64,000 nt of DNA, from NCBI GenBank assembly GCA_006384855.1, contig VCJN01002194.1, positions 1-64,000 on the forward strand, in the 5' to 3' direction. Positions 34,564 to 47,531 of this stretch are shown here, in pieces (the first letter of the stretch is position 1; each line of letters opens with the position of its first letter). The notes under the pieces are model-generated. The model was given only the letters and a program-made list of their open reading frames with translations, was not told where the DNA came from and did no database searches. Origin of the DNA: Tetraselmis striata. Its lineage: Eukaryota; Chlorophyta; Chlorodendrophyceae; Chlorodendrales; Chlorodendraceae. Both the position numbers and the translations under genes were made by a program.

Positions 34564-36620
34564 CGAGTCCAACCTCGTCGACCGACGACGGGCGCCGCGA
34601 GTACTGCTTTTAACTACGCCCAGGCAAAAGTGCTAGTCTCGACAGCAGCACAAGCACGGTGTATAAACGACGATTTAGAAAGAGCGCCCCGCCCGCTCCA
34701 GGCGGGCGGACGGGTGGTCGCCGTCCGGCCGAACGTGGGCGAACCCCGGCCCCGGACGTCGACGGTACGGGATGTCGCGACAGCCTGTCCCGGCACCGGC
34801 GGGGTTGCCGCGCCCGGCGGTGCCGGAAGCCGCCGGCGCCGAGCGAGGCATCTCTCGAGCTGTCCCCGGGGGAAGGGGACGCGTCGGGCGCCGCAATAAG
34901 CAGGTAGGGGGGGTGACGCAAGCAGAGGCAGCCGTCGACTGTCGGCAAGCGCTGATAATGAGAACATCCCTGAGACAGTGTGTAAGGGCCCGCTTCTTTT
35001 TTGCGGCGCGGTGCAGTCACTAGCGGCGTCATGCCGAGCGGGAGCATTCATAGCATTCAAGGGGCTGTGTACACGCAAGCGCGGAGGCGAGCGCTCCATC
35101 GATTGCAGTCACTGTCGAGCTGCTATGGCCACGTGCCGGGTGTCATGCTGCTTCGGCCATCATGAGCATTGAACCATCGCTGGGACTGTCACTGCTGAGC
35201 AAGTGCGGTGGGAATCCACCTGGGTTTGGGCTGGTTCAGGGTTGCGTGTGATACCGGTATATTGGGTCACGTATGGTCGGGTCATGCACCATACCCAAAC
35301 TTTTTTACCATGGACGAAATGGGCCACCGTAGTAACCTGAATCTCCATGAAATCTTGACATGGCACTGCAATAAATATGTTTCAGAGTGCAGGTGGCACA
35401 CATTGAAACGTCGATGCCTGGCCATATTTTGCCACCCTTCTAGGGTTTTTCCCTATCTTCACTCTATTCTGTTATTATTCTATGCTCTTCTACCTTAGTA
35501 TTGCTAGAGTTCCAACATGATACATTGTTTAGACGTAATAGTAAGGATATTACGTTTTAGTTCATGTTTGCAGTATTGCTGCAGTATATCCTCCATGTCT
35601 GCAATATCCTTACCAAACGCGCCAAATAATCATTACCAGTATATGTATGTGTACACTTCAACTTTTAACGAGTACCGAGGATAGCGTAAAAGTATCGCGC
35701 GTAATGCCGCCGTTATGATGATTAACGCCTTCTTAGTGCGGTACCCTGGCCGCCATCCCGTGTCGCTCTCTATGTTTTCTCTAAAAAGAACACAATAGAC
35801 GTATACTTTTCATGAATACATGGGCAATACGAACTCAAACAATGGCCTTAGTGCTTTCCAAAATCGATTCGCAATACAAATAATACGTATCTGTCAGTTT
35901 TCTATCAATATAATCCAATTTAATCAACATATTTAATATTCTATCTTTATAATCGCCGAACTTTAATACTATTAGTTTATACGAGTAGTGCACCAAACAA
36001 GCTATAGAGGGTTCGCTTTGCTTCGCGCATACTAATTACCTTTGACACGGGAGCATTGAACAGAGTCAAGAGATATCATCTGGATGCATCTCGGAAAGTA
36101 TCGACACGCTGATGTGGCAAAACCGTTCACTCTTGATGTTGTACCGGGCAAACCTGGCAATGAAATGGTGCGGGCGGCTGGGGCGGGCTGGCGGGAGGGT
36201 GCGGAGAGAGCCCCGATTCAGCCAGGAGACGAGGTAGATGTCCCCATGCATGCGCCTCTTGGCGGCCACCGGCGCATGCGAGGTCACAGCTGACGAGGAA
36301 GACAAGCCTCCAGAGGCGGCAAAAAGCCTTTTCCCCACATGCCAAACTAACCCCCCTCCCCCCCCCCCCCCACGCCCGCCCGCCCGCCTTGCCGTGTGGC
36401 CATCGCATCCTACACGGAGCGCCACGTTGTTATGGCATCATCACGGTTGGCCGACAATTTCAACTTGCGTACATGGCGTCACGTGGCTTCAGTGAGGGTG
36501 TGCAGATGAGATACCTTCTTGCCGCTGGTTGCCGTTGCTTAATGATGGCGGCAAAGGCAACCCCCCCCCCCCCCCCCCCCCCCCCTTTCCCCACCACCGC
36601 CACCCCCTGGTGGTGGAGCC
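34564..36620. other. Intergenic between convergent CDH1 and lumen-protein genes
   Basis: The first 600 bp is GC-rich and may include CDH1 3' UTR. From about 35450 to 36020 it is AT-rich and shows no coding potential. Further frames around 36.1-36.4 kb have no consistent splice structure and were not called. Confidence 0.5.
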
Positions 36621-38422
36621 TCACTTCCCGGCGCGCCGCGCCGCCCGCGTGGCCTGCGCCTCCTGCACCTTGTCGCCCGGCACCTTCCCCAGGAGCTCGT
36701 CGATCGCGGAGGCGGCGGCCCCGCAGGCGGTGGCGCCCGGCACGAGCGCGTCCTCCTTGATGGTCCGGCCGCTGATGGTGAGCACGCGCCCCACCGCCAG
36801 GTACACGCCGTCCAGCAGGCCCACCGCGGCCGCGCCGCCCTCGCCGCCATAGCGGTCGCCCAGCGCCGCCTCCACGTCGCCGCCCGCCAGCTGCAGCGCC
36901 GCGGGGGCCGCCGCCTGCACCTGCGACCCCCGCAATGCGCCACAGGTCAGCCAAGGATGGCATCGTGGGGCCGCAACTTGCGCCCATTGGCCGATTTCTC
37001 GTTAGTGTACTCAAGCGGGCATATGACCGACCATTACACACAACCTGCGTGGATAAGCAACTTGATGCAGGGGGAAAAGCCACCATGTCTAGGCACCCAA
37101 GTAAGTGGTACTTTTACGCGGCAGGTCCTGCCGGTCGTTCTGCTACATGCATCATCCACCAGGCGGATGGTGACATGATCGCAGCGGCGGGTTTGGCCTC
37201 TGCTGCACACTTTTCGGGGTATCGTGTCCGAGGAGGGGTTGGGCCCCGCTCGCAGTACCTTTCTCAGCGCGCCTGCCATGCCAGGCAGGATGGCCCGCGC
37301 ACGGAAGCGCTCCTCGCTGTCCTCCGGGGTGTCTGCCAGCATCTACGGGGCGGGGCGCGGGGGGGGGGGGGGGGGGGGGCACGATTAGCAGAGCACTCGC
37401 CTGCCATCTGCTATGCTGCTATCTCGTCATAGCAGCTCGGGGCTTCCTTTCAAGAACGCCAGCGAATAGAAACTGATATTCATCATATTAATAACGAATC
37501 ATAAAAAGGGCAGATAGCGCACCTGCAGCTCCAGCGCGGTGCCGCGGGCGTCCAGCAGCTGCACGAGCGCCTGCTCGGGCGCCACCGATGTGGGGCGCAG
37601 GAAGCCTCGCGCGGCCTCCACGGCGTCAAAGGCGGCAGCCTGTGTTGCGCCATGCAGGGATTATCCGGGGTTCAGGCATGCCCGCAAGCAGCAGCGTAGA
37701 CTGCTGGGGGCGGTTGGCTGCGGGTGGCTGCGGGTGGTCGGGACCAACCGGGGGGGGGGGGGGGGGGGGGGGATTACGCTCACCGGCGGGGCGGCGCGCG
37801 CCTGCAGAGCGGTCGCCAGCAGCGCGGCGGACAACAGGCGCCGCCGAGCCTGCATCGCGTGCGCCCCCAGTGCCGCCCGTCAGCCAAGCTGGTGAGCGAT
37901 GGCCGGGAGCGGCGGACCCTACTTCAAGTCAGCTGATGGCTCATGGGTGTAGTTTTTTTTCGCGCCTCCGACGAGACTCGCCGGCAACAGTCAGCAAAAT
38001 ATAAGGCTGCAGGGGGCTTGAACTCGGGATCTTGATTGAAATACCCACCAAAGTCGCTTCTGCTTTTTAATAACCAGAACATTACACATCCATCGCCCTA
38101 CTGCCTGCTTGACACAGCGGCAGGTATGGTGCCCCGTCATTTTTTTGCTGGGCGATCTTAACAAGCAGGTGCCGGCTCTCACCGGGTGGCTCGCGTCCGC
38201 ACCACGGCCCTCGCCGATCGATGCGCGAACCTGCACACACGGAAGAAGGGGTGAGCTATGTTTCTCGGTAGCGAGAGTCGGCCGATTGGCGAAAGGGCGC
38301 ACCCGCGTCGTCGGTTGCAGGTGGGCGCGCCGCGCGGCGGCGGCGGAGGAGGAAGCGAACGACGCGGATCCCGGCCTCCTCCCGACGGTGGCGGGGCGAG
38401 CAGATAGCAAAGCTGAAGCCAT
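36621..38422 (-). CDS. Predicted thylakoid-lumen protein, function unknown
   Basis: Six exons, all in phase 0: 38422-38303, 38230-38183, 37849-37784, 37639-37523, 37342-37259 and 36920-36621, giving 244 aa. The N-terminus is bipartite. A Ser/Ala/Arg-rich plastid transit peptide (MASALLSARPATVGRRPGSA) is followed by a twin-arginine lumen signal ARRRLLSAALLATALQARA with an ARA-type processing site. The mature part is about 170 residues and predicted mostly helical (FDAVEAARGFL, ALVQLLDARGTALELQ, RARAILPGMAGALRK, GLLDGVYLAVGRVL). It ends in a Lys/Arg-rich tail. It could be a photosystem-associated lumen subunit, but no family is recognised. Exon structure is well supported by the run of six phase-matched exons. 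Confidence 0.72.
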
Positions 38423-38769
38423 TTCGCCTTTAGCAACCGGGCTGATGATATCGAACGGAGAGAAGAGACTGAGGTCGGGATCGGCGGCGGGCGAACAGCG
38501 CGTTGTGGCCTGGGTGAAGAGGAGGGTTGGCCTCTGCTGCGCCGTCCTCGCCGCCGTGAATGTTCGCTGATGGCGGATATTGGAACCCCGCCGGCGGACA
38601 GCCCGGCGGGATGGCTGATATGCTCCGTATGGCGAGGATGTACCCGTAGCAGCGCGCTACATCCGCACATTTATTTCATCCTACAGTCGCTATGTAAATA
38701 TAAATGTAAATATACATATATACATAATAAATAGACATATATGTATATATATGCATGTGTGCATATAAG

Positions 38770-39182
38770 ATCCATGTGGACATGCGGTCCGTGTGTACAT
38801 GGAGCATATGGATCTTTTTTACTTAAATACATAATTAATGAAGATTATATTTTGGTTTTGGAGCAGTATCGACTGATGAAATTGTGTTCTTGCGCCTGGG
38901 CGGCATCACGATGATAATGTATGTATGTCGCTATGTGTGTATGTCGCTATATTATATATATAGATACATATAAATATTTAGAGATAAGTTAAGATATAAA
39001 GATATATATGTTAAGAGATATATTAAGATCCAATCATGTTGACATGCGGTTCATGTGTACATGGAGCATGGATCTTTTTAACATTATAATATACATTATT
39101 ATTAATGAGGATTATATTTGGTTTTGGAGCAGTAGCGACTGATGAAATTGTGTTCTTGCGCCTGGGCGGCATCACGATGATG
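38770..39182 (+). repeat. Pair of ~150-bp direct repeats with a hairpin
   Basis: Copies at about 38770-38915 and 39028-39182 share GACATGCGGT, GTGTACATGGAGCAT and GAAATTGTGTTCTTGCGCCT. Each begins GATCCA and has an inverted GGATC about 45-50 bp later, forming an imperfect hairpin (GATCCAT/ATGGATC). This could be the end of a small unrecognised transposon. Confidence 0.75.
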
Positions 39183-40087
39183 CGCGCGGCAGCAGGCGCG
39201 CGGCGGCGGCGGGTGGCGCGGAGCAGCTAGGTATGTAGGACCCCTCCCCCGCAGATCGCGCGAGCGCGCGCGTGGGAGCGCGGTGCTTAGACTACAGTAA
39301 TCCACAAATATATTTATGCATGCATACTATGTTTATATGGTATAATTTATTGTATTGTTAGTAATATAATATTTATTCCACCATATCGTCGCGCACGTGC
39401 TGATATGAGGCGGTAACCTACGTAGTTGTCCGACCGGGTCCAACGTACATATCATCTGTACACATATTGTATATCATATATCCTTGCTACAATACCAAGC
39501 TATATATAGATTCATCTACAGCAGCATGTATATGATCATTGTATGATATCGAATTATTATTTAATATGTAGATGGCAAATATATCTATTAGTAAAACGAA
39601 CCAGTCCACAAGCACCCCGCCGCCCGCCGCCCGCCACATCTATAACGGTATATTCTCATCTCGTGACTTGGTTCCCGGAGTTGTTTGCGGCACATTGCTG
39701 CTGCGTATTGTGTTGGCGGCCCGCACTCTACTATTTTGCCAACTGTTAGCGGGGTGCATGTGACTACGGCGCATACGCAAGCTGGCCGTTCTTCGCTCAC
39801 ATAAAATATGTTGCGCAGAAATTTCTTCTGAAATAAGGTTGATTTGTTATAACACAATTGTGTAATAATAATCACTACACGGAGCCGCAACGATATTCAG
39901 TACGTCATCAAACTCGACGTAGTCATCCCCATGCTTGTATTGATATTAAAACTGATGCATATTTAGTTTTGGGCGCGGCTTTTAGTAGTAGTAGTGTTTG
40001 TCGAATATTGCAGTGAGCTGAGCCTACTTACATACGATAGGTTAGTCGGATTTTGCTCTCCTACTCAACAGCCCGCCAAATATATGT

Positions 40088-40143
40088 AACACACACACAC
40101 ACCCACACACGCGCGCGCGCGCGCACGCGCGCGCACACACACA
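40088..40143. repeat. (CA)n/(CG)n compound microsatellite
   Basis: Alternating ACACAC, GCGCGC and ACACAC runs, a sequence type able to adopt Z-DNA. Confidence 0.85.
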
Positions 40144-41921
40144 TGTAACTATGTATATATGTAATACGCTGCGCGTCCACAAAGACGATAAAAATAACAA
40201 CGTGCATGCACGCGCAAAAGTCTGCATACAAATAGTTCGGCAATATCCCTTGCTTTCCCCTTATTGTCATATTATCCGACCGACGACGCAACCACCACCG
40301 CCCTCATCATACTGACCAGTAGAGGCATCTAATTATGTAGGGCTTATTTATGGCCAGTGCTTGCTTCCTTAAATTTGCGCGACAATGACAATATATTGGA
40401 TGTGGGTGCTCCACGTCGTGGCCACGCGTAGAAGTAATAAGTATTTCGGCTGAGCTGATTATTTAACCCTTGGACATTATACGGGCAACGCAATTTATAT
40501 GTAACATGATGATCATCTGATTAATGTATATTTTTTCTGTCTCCTGCATACTTAGCATCATCAACTTGTAGCGTGCGAAGCCAGAAACTACAATGAGCGC
40601 TGGTAGTGTCGGATATTTTAGGCGCCCAATATACGCGGGTGATATAAGCATATGTGCACTCGTTATGTTGGAGCCAGCCATGTTACTAATGGAATCGACA
40701 CACAAGAATTTATATATCTATTAGTTCCATACAATCACATATCAAGGTTTTATGCGTTTTTAACCAACTTGGGTGCCGAAATGCCCTCAAATGTTTAACC
40801 ACGTGCACCTCCATGTATGGTTTCAACATTGGTTCAAAACAAAGCTAGGTTGGTCACAAGATGCACAGTTTGCGGCATAAAGCTAAATTGGCCTCAGAAA
40901 CCCTGTTTTCAGGGGGAAAGACGTTGGCACTTAGATTATCGTGTGGCTTGCTTGCCGCGTGTGAACAACTCAAAAACTTTCAAGGTGGGCTCAGAAATGA
41001 AATTTATATACTGTGACATTGTGTATTTGGCGGATACTTGGATATAACTTGAAAACATAGTGGGCGCTACATGGTCTGGCGGCTCTGTAATTGAATTGTT
41101 CTATCTTTGAAACAACATCAGTCATAAATAAAGGTAAAGCATGGATGAACATAAAAACAACATATTAAGGGTAATTTCAAGTCATTCTCCGAGGCAAGCT
41201 CCGAAACCATCATTTTCTCACGCCTCCCAAAACGTGATGAGAAGGCATCAATAATAATATGCAGATGCTCCAAATAAGAACAAATTGATGATACGGTGTT
41301 ACACATGTGTTCATGGCTCTCTATTGCGAGATAGATATGCGGGTGCCTGGGTTGAGTGTCTACACCATAATTATCACATGTTATTGTTAATATATCAGCA
41401 TGTAATATATAACGACTCGATCCGACAAAGCTCATCGCGCCGTAATTGTTGCAGCATCACCCATCATCAGCAGCTAGCACGCGCATATATCACACGTTTG
41501 TCGACAATCATCAGCATCACCGACATCCAAAAAACACGGTAACTAAATGCATGCATCCACATATCATATCACACCGTTACTAACGGTGCGCACGCGGGTG
41601 GACGCGACGAGCACATGCGGCTCATAATGATAATTATAATATGCCGATGATATATCTGATTATCAACGATGAATGATGTTACCATGGTTTCAAAGCCAAA
41701 TATACTCCGAAACCATTCTAGCCGATTAAACACATCGCACTAAAAAATGCACAATGATAATAGACAACTCGCGTTATTGGAGCGAATTTGAACGAGCGCA
41801 AGGCCAAAATTCGCAATACCGTCCGAGGCAAAGTTTTAGACCTTTCGAAAACAATTTGGAACAATCTCCATGCCATTACAATAAGGTATCAAGTTTGGAT
41901 ATTTGGCGATTGTTTCTCGTC

Positions 41922-41922
<1 letters not shown>

Positions 41923-41958
<36 letters not shown>

Positions 41959-42008
41959 CCCCCCCCCCCCCCCCCCCCCCGGCCACACACACACACACAC
42001 ACACACAC
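41923..42008 (+). repeat. Long C-tract followed by (CA)n
   Basis: About 58 C residues with one interrupting G, then two Gs and about 14 CA dinucleotides. It is the longest homopolymer block in the window and lies outside any called gene. Confidence 0.9.
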
Positions 42009-42635
42009 GTGGGATTGAAGGCCAAGCACTGCCTGAGTACAACATGCCGACGTTGTCCATGCAAGCAGATGAACATCACCGTCGTCTGTAACAATTTCGC
42101 GACGCTTTCTGATGTTGTTTGAAGCAGCTCTTAAGGTGCCTGAGATACCCAGTAGCGCTGAAATGCTCGTGGCGACTACCGCCGCCGGACTCACAGCGCA
42201 GAAGTCTTATTTGTGGACACCTCTATCATTTAGCGTCTATTATTATTAATATCGTCGGTATGGTACGGATGCAATGGACACTTTTTGCGTATGTGGTCGA
42301 TTTGTTTTTTCAATGAGCAGACTGTCTACTGCCAGAAGCGCTCAGCCGCGCCAACCCGTGCGGAGCCCCGCCGTAGTCTGGCGGTTGGAGCACCAGTCGG
42401 TCGGGCGTCGTCGAGGGCCGGCCGGGGGCTTGACATCTGCTCGAGCACACCCCGCTGCCTGCCCCCGCGACGCTATGTCTGGACAGCGCCGCCGCAACCA
42501 GCACGTCCCGTATCACAACAGTCGTACTGGGTGGGTGTGCCCGTATTCGCGGTCGCTGGCCTGTTCGTCCCTCGTACCTCGCAGGGAGTTCGCCGCTGTC
42601 GTAGCAGCACAGCGCCACGCGCGCGCTTTCCTACG

Positions 42636-45600
42636 ATGGCCGCTGACCGCCGGTCGATACCATCCCCACTTTCGGGAGGGCGCCCCGCGGAGCGCCGCGG
42701 ACCGCTGCTCGTCGCCTGCCTGCTACTCGCGGGCCTGCCCGCCTGGTTCGCGCTCAGCGGCCTGCGGGATCGCTCGCCTCCGGGGCATGCTCGGCCGTTG
42801 CTTGTCGGGCCGGACACTGACGATGGCGTCCTGCCAGCGGGTAAGCAGGCGCCGTCCGGGTTGCCCGGTCGAACTCTTATTGTTATTGTTCGGCCACTCT
42901 TATTGTTACTATTTCCAATTTCTTCCCTTGGGGCATCGCGGAGAACGCACGGCTTCACGTTTGGGTGGTGCCGATCGACCAGTCTTCCGGCTGTGCGAGA
43001 TATGGGGTGTGCGCTGTGCGAGACCAGCAGACGCATATGGGTGCAGAAAGGAAGCCTGCCACTGAAAACTTGCCCAACGGGCGGCCATTTCAGGAGGGAG
43101 CGCCCCCAGCTGGAGCACCTGGCTATGGGAATGCAACGCCACGCTGCGCTACGCCCATATGTCCATGCTGGCCAGTCTGCCAGGGGGGCGCCTGGTGGCA
43201 GGCTGGCAGGCTGGGCACGGCCACGAGGGCGAGGCGCTGGCGGGGCTGGGCCTGGTGCAGAGCCTGTACCTGTCGCGCTCGCCCGACGGCGGGCGCTCGT
43301 GGTCGCGCCCCGTGCGCACGCTGGCCGGCATGGCGCCGCTGTGGGGGCCGGTGCTGCACTACGAGCGCGCCGCGCGCCGGCTGTGGCTCTTCTACAGCGT
43401 CTCCACCGTGCACGACTCCGCCGGCGGCGACGTCGCGTACCGCACCACCACTGACCTTGACAGCGATGCGCCTGTGTGGAGCCCACCCACTGTCATATGG
43501 CGGTCGGAGGACATGGACGGCCACCCCAAGGCGCGTGTATACATAATATATATATTCATTGCGCGCAAACATGTGTGTGCGTGCGTGCGTGTGGAGAGGG
43601 AGAGAGCATGAGGGGCTGGGGGTCGTGGGGGGGGGGGGGGGGGGGGGCGTTTTTGAATGTAGGAAGGGAGGCCTACGGGAGATACACTGAATGTACGTGA
43701 ATTGGCTCAAGGGCATTTGTTGGGCGAAAGGCGCAACTGCACTGCGTTGCTTATTCAAACAGAGCCCGGGTGCTGCCAGCGACCGTGGAGAATCCGCTGC
43801 GTGCAGCTGGCTGTGGCCATGCTGCCCCAGGGTGTTGTTGACATGATCATGCCGCCCCCATGCCGGGTCACCCCACTGGCTGCCTGCGTCTCTGTCATGT
43901 GCACCCCGCAGGTGACGGCCAACCGGCTGGAGGTGCTGCACGACGGGACCTGGGTGCTGCCCGTCTGGCAGGAGGCGCCCGGCGTGCGCCTCGGCGTCTC
44001 CTCCGTGCTGATCGGCAGGTGAGGTCGGTAGCCTCTCAGCCAAGAAATGCGCCCAGAGATGCGTTAGCGGTCGTGTATGGGGCGCAGCGCTGCCAGGAGA
44101 CGGCAGGCGGGTATCTCTCCTCTGATGTCTCTGGACCACGTGATTTTATTCCCTTGGGCAGTTACTTTAGGTAAGATAGGTTTATTTGGATTCTGGAGTA
44201 CGCCCATGTTCGCCATACCTACATCACTGCGTGCGGGGGGATAGAGTGCGTGTTTTAGTGTTGCTGTCGCGAAAGGGAAGGAAGGCAGAGTGACACCGAT
44301 GGTGGCGTGTGATTGCGGCTGACGACTCTAATTAACTACTTACTTAATTAACTTATTAATTAACTCATTGGTAAGTCCGAAAGGTGACTGCCTTCTGATG
44401 CTGCCGCCGTGTGCCTCTTGCGTACGCCAGGGAGGACGGCTCCGCCCCCGACGGCCGCGCCTTTACCGCGGCCGGCCGCATCACCTCGGACGCCGCGGGC
44501 TGGCTCATCGAGGGCAGCGTGGCGGAGGTGCGCCCCGCGGGGCCGCGCGGCGGGCCGCCGCGCCTGCTGCAGCTCTTCCGCTCCCGGGATGCGCACGTGT
44601 GGCGGGCGGGCAGCGAGGACGGCGGTGCGACGTGGGGCCGTCCTGAGCGAATGGCTGCGCTGCCCAACCCAAATTCCAAGGTGGGGTGTTGCCTTTTTGT
44701 TCCAAGACGCCACGTCTACCCCACCTCGGGCTCGTTGCCGATTGCAAGCTGCATAGCACCACTAACGACGTCCCGACTGTCAATGAAGAAGTCGCCTAAC
44801 TCTCAAAGGCGCTCCTAGATTGTTATTGTCATCAATTAAATCCATTTCGCTAGTATAGAACCAAGTCGGCCGCGGAGGTCGGGCTGCTTCCAGTTGAGGA
44901 TAGTACTAGTTATTGATAATAGCTAGGGAGTTTACTGCTACAAATATTGACGACTACACACTAGTGTCGCCACTGTCGATATACGGGTACTCGGCATTCA
45001 ACAGTCGCTACATCCATGACAAACTATTGGCATTTGCGGAAATACAATAATTTATGCTGCGAGAACAGCAAATGATGTCACGCGACAACACATGCGACTT
45101 GATGATATTGGCAACGCGCGTCGGTGCGTACAATGAAAAGTAGCCAGGTCTTAACATGAAATCATGATGATAGGAGCTGTGCACGTACGCTGCTGCACGG
45201 CAGAGGACGCGTTAATATAGTGGATGCTCTACCGCACGGGCGATTCCTCTGTATTCACGGTGTCCCTGTCGCTTTCGATGATTTTGCGCTGGCCGCAGGT
45301 GTCGGTGACGCGGGTGGTGGGCGCCAGCGGGCAGCACGGCCTCGTGCTCGCCTACAACCCGTCGCAAAGCATCCGGTCGCCGCTGGTACTCGCGCTCTCG
45401 CGAGACGGCGGCGCGCAATGGTCGGACTTTGCGACGCTGGAAAGCGACGCCACGGTGCCGGGGCGCTGGTATGCGTACCCCACCATCGTGCAGCATGGCG
45501 GCCACGTGTACTGCAGCTACACGGTGTACGACCACCTGCCGGAAGGAGGTACGGCAGTCTTTGCAAGCATGCCAGCTTTCGAGGCACGGCATTTTGATTA

Positions 45601-46056
45601 TTCGCGTGCTTGCCTGCTACTTCTCGTAGAGCCCGCACATGCCTAGGTGTAAGTACTATATGACGCTGTCCTGTTAATATCACTGCGAGCTGTGAGTCCA
45701 ACGGTGTTGCATTTCGTGTGTACAGCTGCATATAAATATTGGAACCGCCGAGTGGCTATCGCCGCGCGTGAGAAGTGAATAGTGTCGCCAGGACGCGCCA
45801 CTGCCGCGCTACCGACCTTGATTCCGAGGTCCCGTGTTTGCCTTTGAATCTCACTGTTGTGGCCGTCGTATCCACAGAGGTCGTGGGCGTTGTAGACACC
45901 GAGTGGCGGCTGCGAGTGTGCCCCGCCGGGGCGGATGTCTGCTCGATCGAGGCGGCCTCCGACCCGCAAGAGGAGCCAAAGGTCATTAAGGAGCGGCTGT
46001 TGAAGAACAGATTTTTGGGGCTCAAGCTGGCTGTCGTACCACTGCCCAGCTTTTAA
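42636..46056 (+). CDS. Membrane-anchored BNR-repeat sialidase
   Basis: Glycoside hydrolase of the BNR/sialidase fold. Six exons: 42636-42840, 43094-43530, 43912-44018, 44431-44680, 45299-45548 and 45878-46056. They total 1428 nt (475 aa) with matching phases. The N-terminus has a signal anchor (PLLVACLLLAGLPAWFALSG), so the enzyme is probably lumenal or secreted. Three Asp boxes are visible: SPDGGRSWS, SEDGGATWG and SRDGGAQWS. Other family features are NRLEVLHDGTWVLPVWQE and the closing GLKLAVVPL. Intron 2 begins GC (43531) and is phase-verified. A G-tract lies at about 43628-43646 within it. Catalytic Arg triad residues were not assigned. The substrate could be sialic acid, Kdn, Kdo or another glycan. 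Confidence 0.85.
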
Positions 46057-47531
46057 TCGACACGACAGCAGCACGCGCGCGAGTAGTATAGGAACCTAGA
46101 GCAGACTTTTCTTTGCATGGCGCGTCGTGAACGATCTAATGCTGCGACACCTGCACTTAAAGGGTGTATTATTACTCTCCATCTTGTCATGTATTGATGT
46201 ATTCGGGCAAAGCGGGCGGGTCCAGGCGCTGCCACCGCCAGATGGGTATCGGATGGGTATCGGGCTGACCCTGGGAGGCGGAAAGGGGGTGGGGGGGGGG
46301 GGGGGGGGGGGGGGGGTAGCTCGACAACCGCCCAGGGGCACGTGATAGGATACAGGGTGCGGGGGATTCCCGGGCGCGTGATCGGACGGACCGAACGGCG
46401 AGGGGGAAGTACTGCAGCGACTCGGCGAGTATCCAAAGCCCCTGAGCACTGGTGGTACCCAGAGCCCGTGCTGGGAGCCTCGCAGCCCTGGGAGCGGGAG
46501 TGGAGCCGACTCCTACTGCTCTGAAACCATAATGTCGCCGCGATGCCGATCACCTCCGAGCTCCGCCCCGCCGACCTGCAATCTGCTACACGGAACGGCA
46601 TCTCTGCCAATAACTTCGCCCTTGGAAGCACCACCAGCACCCGGTTAGAGCGAGAAGGTTGCCCCCCTCGAGATGCTGGCCATGCCGATATTGCGCCATC
46701 GCGCGGCTCGGGTCTTTGCAGCGGCAGAGCTGCCTCGCGCCCTTAAACCACCCAGCTTATTCCTCGGGAAGCCGACCACCGCCGCGCGGCACCGCCGAGC
46801 TGCCGTCGGAAGGCAGCCGCGCTCGTGCCTGAAAGCCCTACTACCCCAGAACCGCCGTTCCTGCTGCCTGGCGCGATCTGATGGCTGGCGCCCGACAGCG
46901 CCATGCATGCCGCACGGATCGAGACGCGCTGCCTTTTTGTCGACGGCGCAACAAAGATGTTTTGTACATACAGCAATGTATTCCTCGACGCCGTGCCCCA
47001 GCTCGTCGTCATGGGTACTACTGGTAGCATCACAACTGCCTGCGCTATCACCTTCATAGGTGACGTATGATACACAAAGTATAATTCGGCACATACCGGT
47101 ATATCACTATAAAATGATGACCTTGACATTTGTAGTATATCGGGGCATCAGACATCTGTAATGCCAATATTTTCTTGACACTGCAGCAATCACCCGCCGC
47201 CCACTGTATCATACTGCGGCGACATCATCGAGGCCAATCAGTGTGACATTATACTGCAGTAAAGTTCTCTGTTTCGACTGCTGAGCTAATTTGTACTGTG
47301 CGCACCCTCGCCACGCGGCGCTGATAAATCCTAGTCTGCAAGCGGCCGGAACACAGCAGAAGCCGAGCGCTACTCAGTGCGCCTGGCGCCAAAATTTCCT
47401 GCCACCGCCTGGAGCATATTCAGATAAAAGGGACAGCCGATATAACGCATCTGAACTCCCGCTGAGGCGCCGCCTGTTCCAAGCGCGGGCTAAAAGAAGA
47501 GCTGTGCTCGGTAACGGAGATACCCCGCCCG
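46057..47531. other. Intergenic with possible 5' exon of the next gene
   Basis: A G-tract lies at about 46288-46316. A frame starting at 46673 begins with an Arg/Ala-rich, acid-free peptide (MLAMPILRHRAARVFAAAEL) that could be an organelle transit peptide and a remote first exon for the gene at 47.5 kb. No splice donor or acceptor pair joining them could be fixed. Confidence 0.3.

Larger units (their letters stand above)
38423..42635. other. AT-rich gene-poor region
   Basis: About 4 kb without a supported gene. It holds paired ~155-bp repeats, several TA/CA microsatellites and a long C-tract followed by (CA)n at about 41923-42008. Small frames in 39.5-41.5 kb have no homology or splice support. 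Confidence 0.6.

Noticed and set aside
38000-38110. Another tRNA-derived element on the minus strand (GAGTTCAAGCCCC resembles a B box)
   Set aside because: The T-arm does not pair, and no shared body with the two SINE copies was found.
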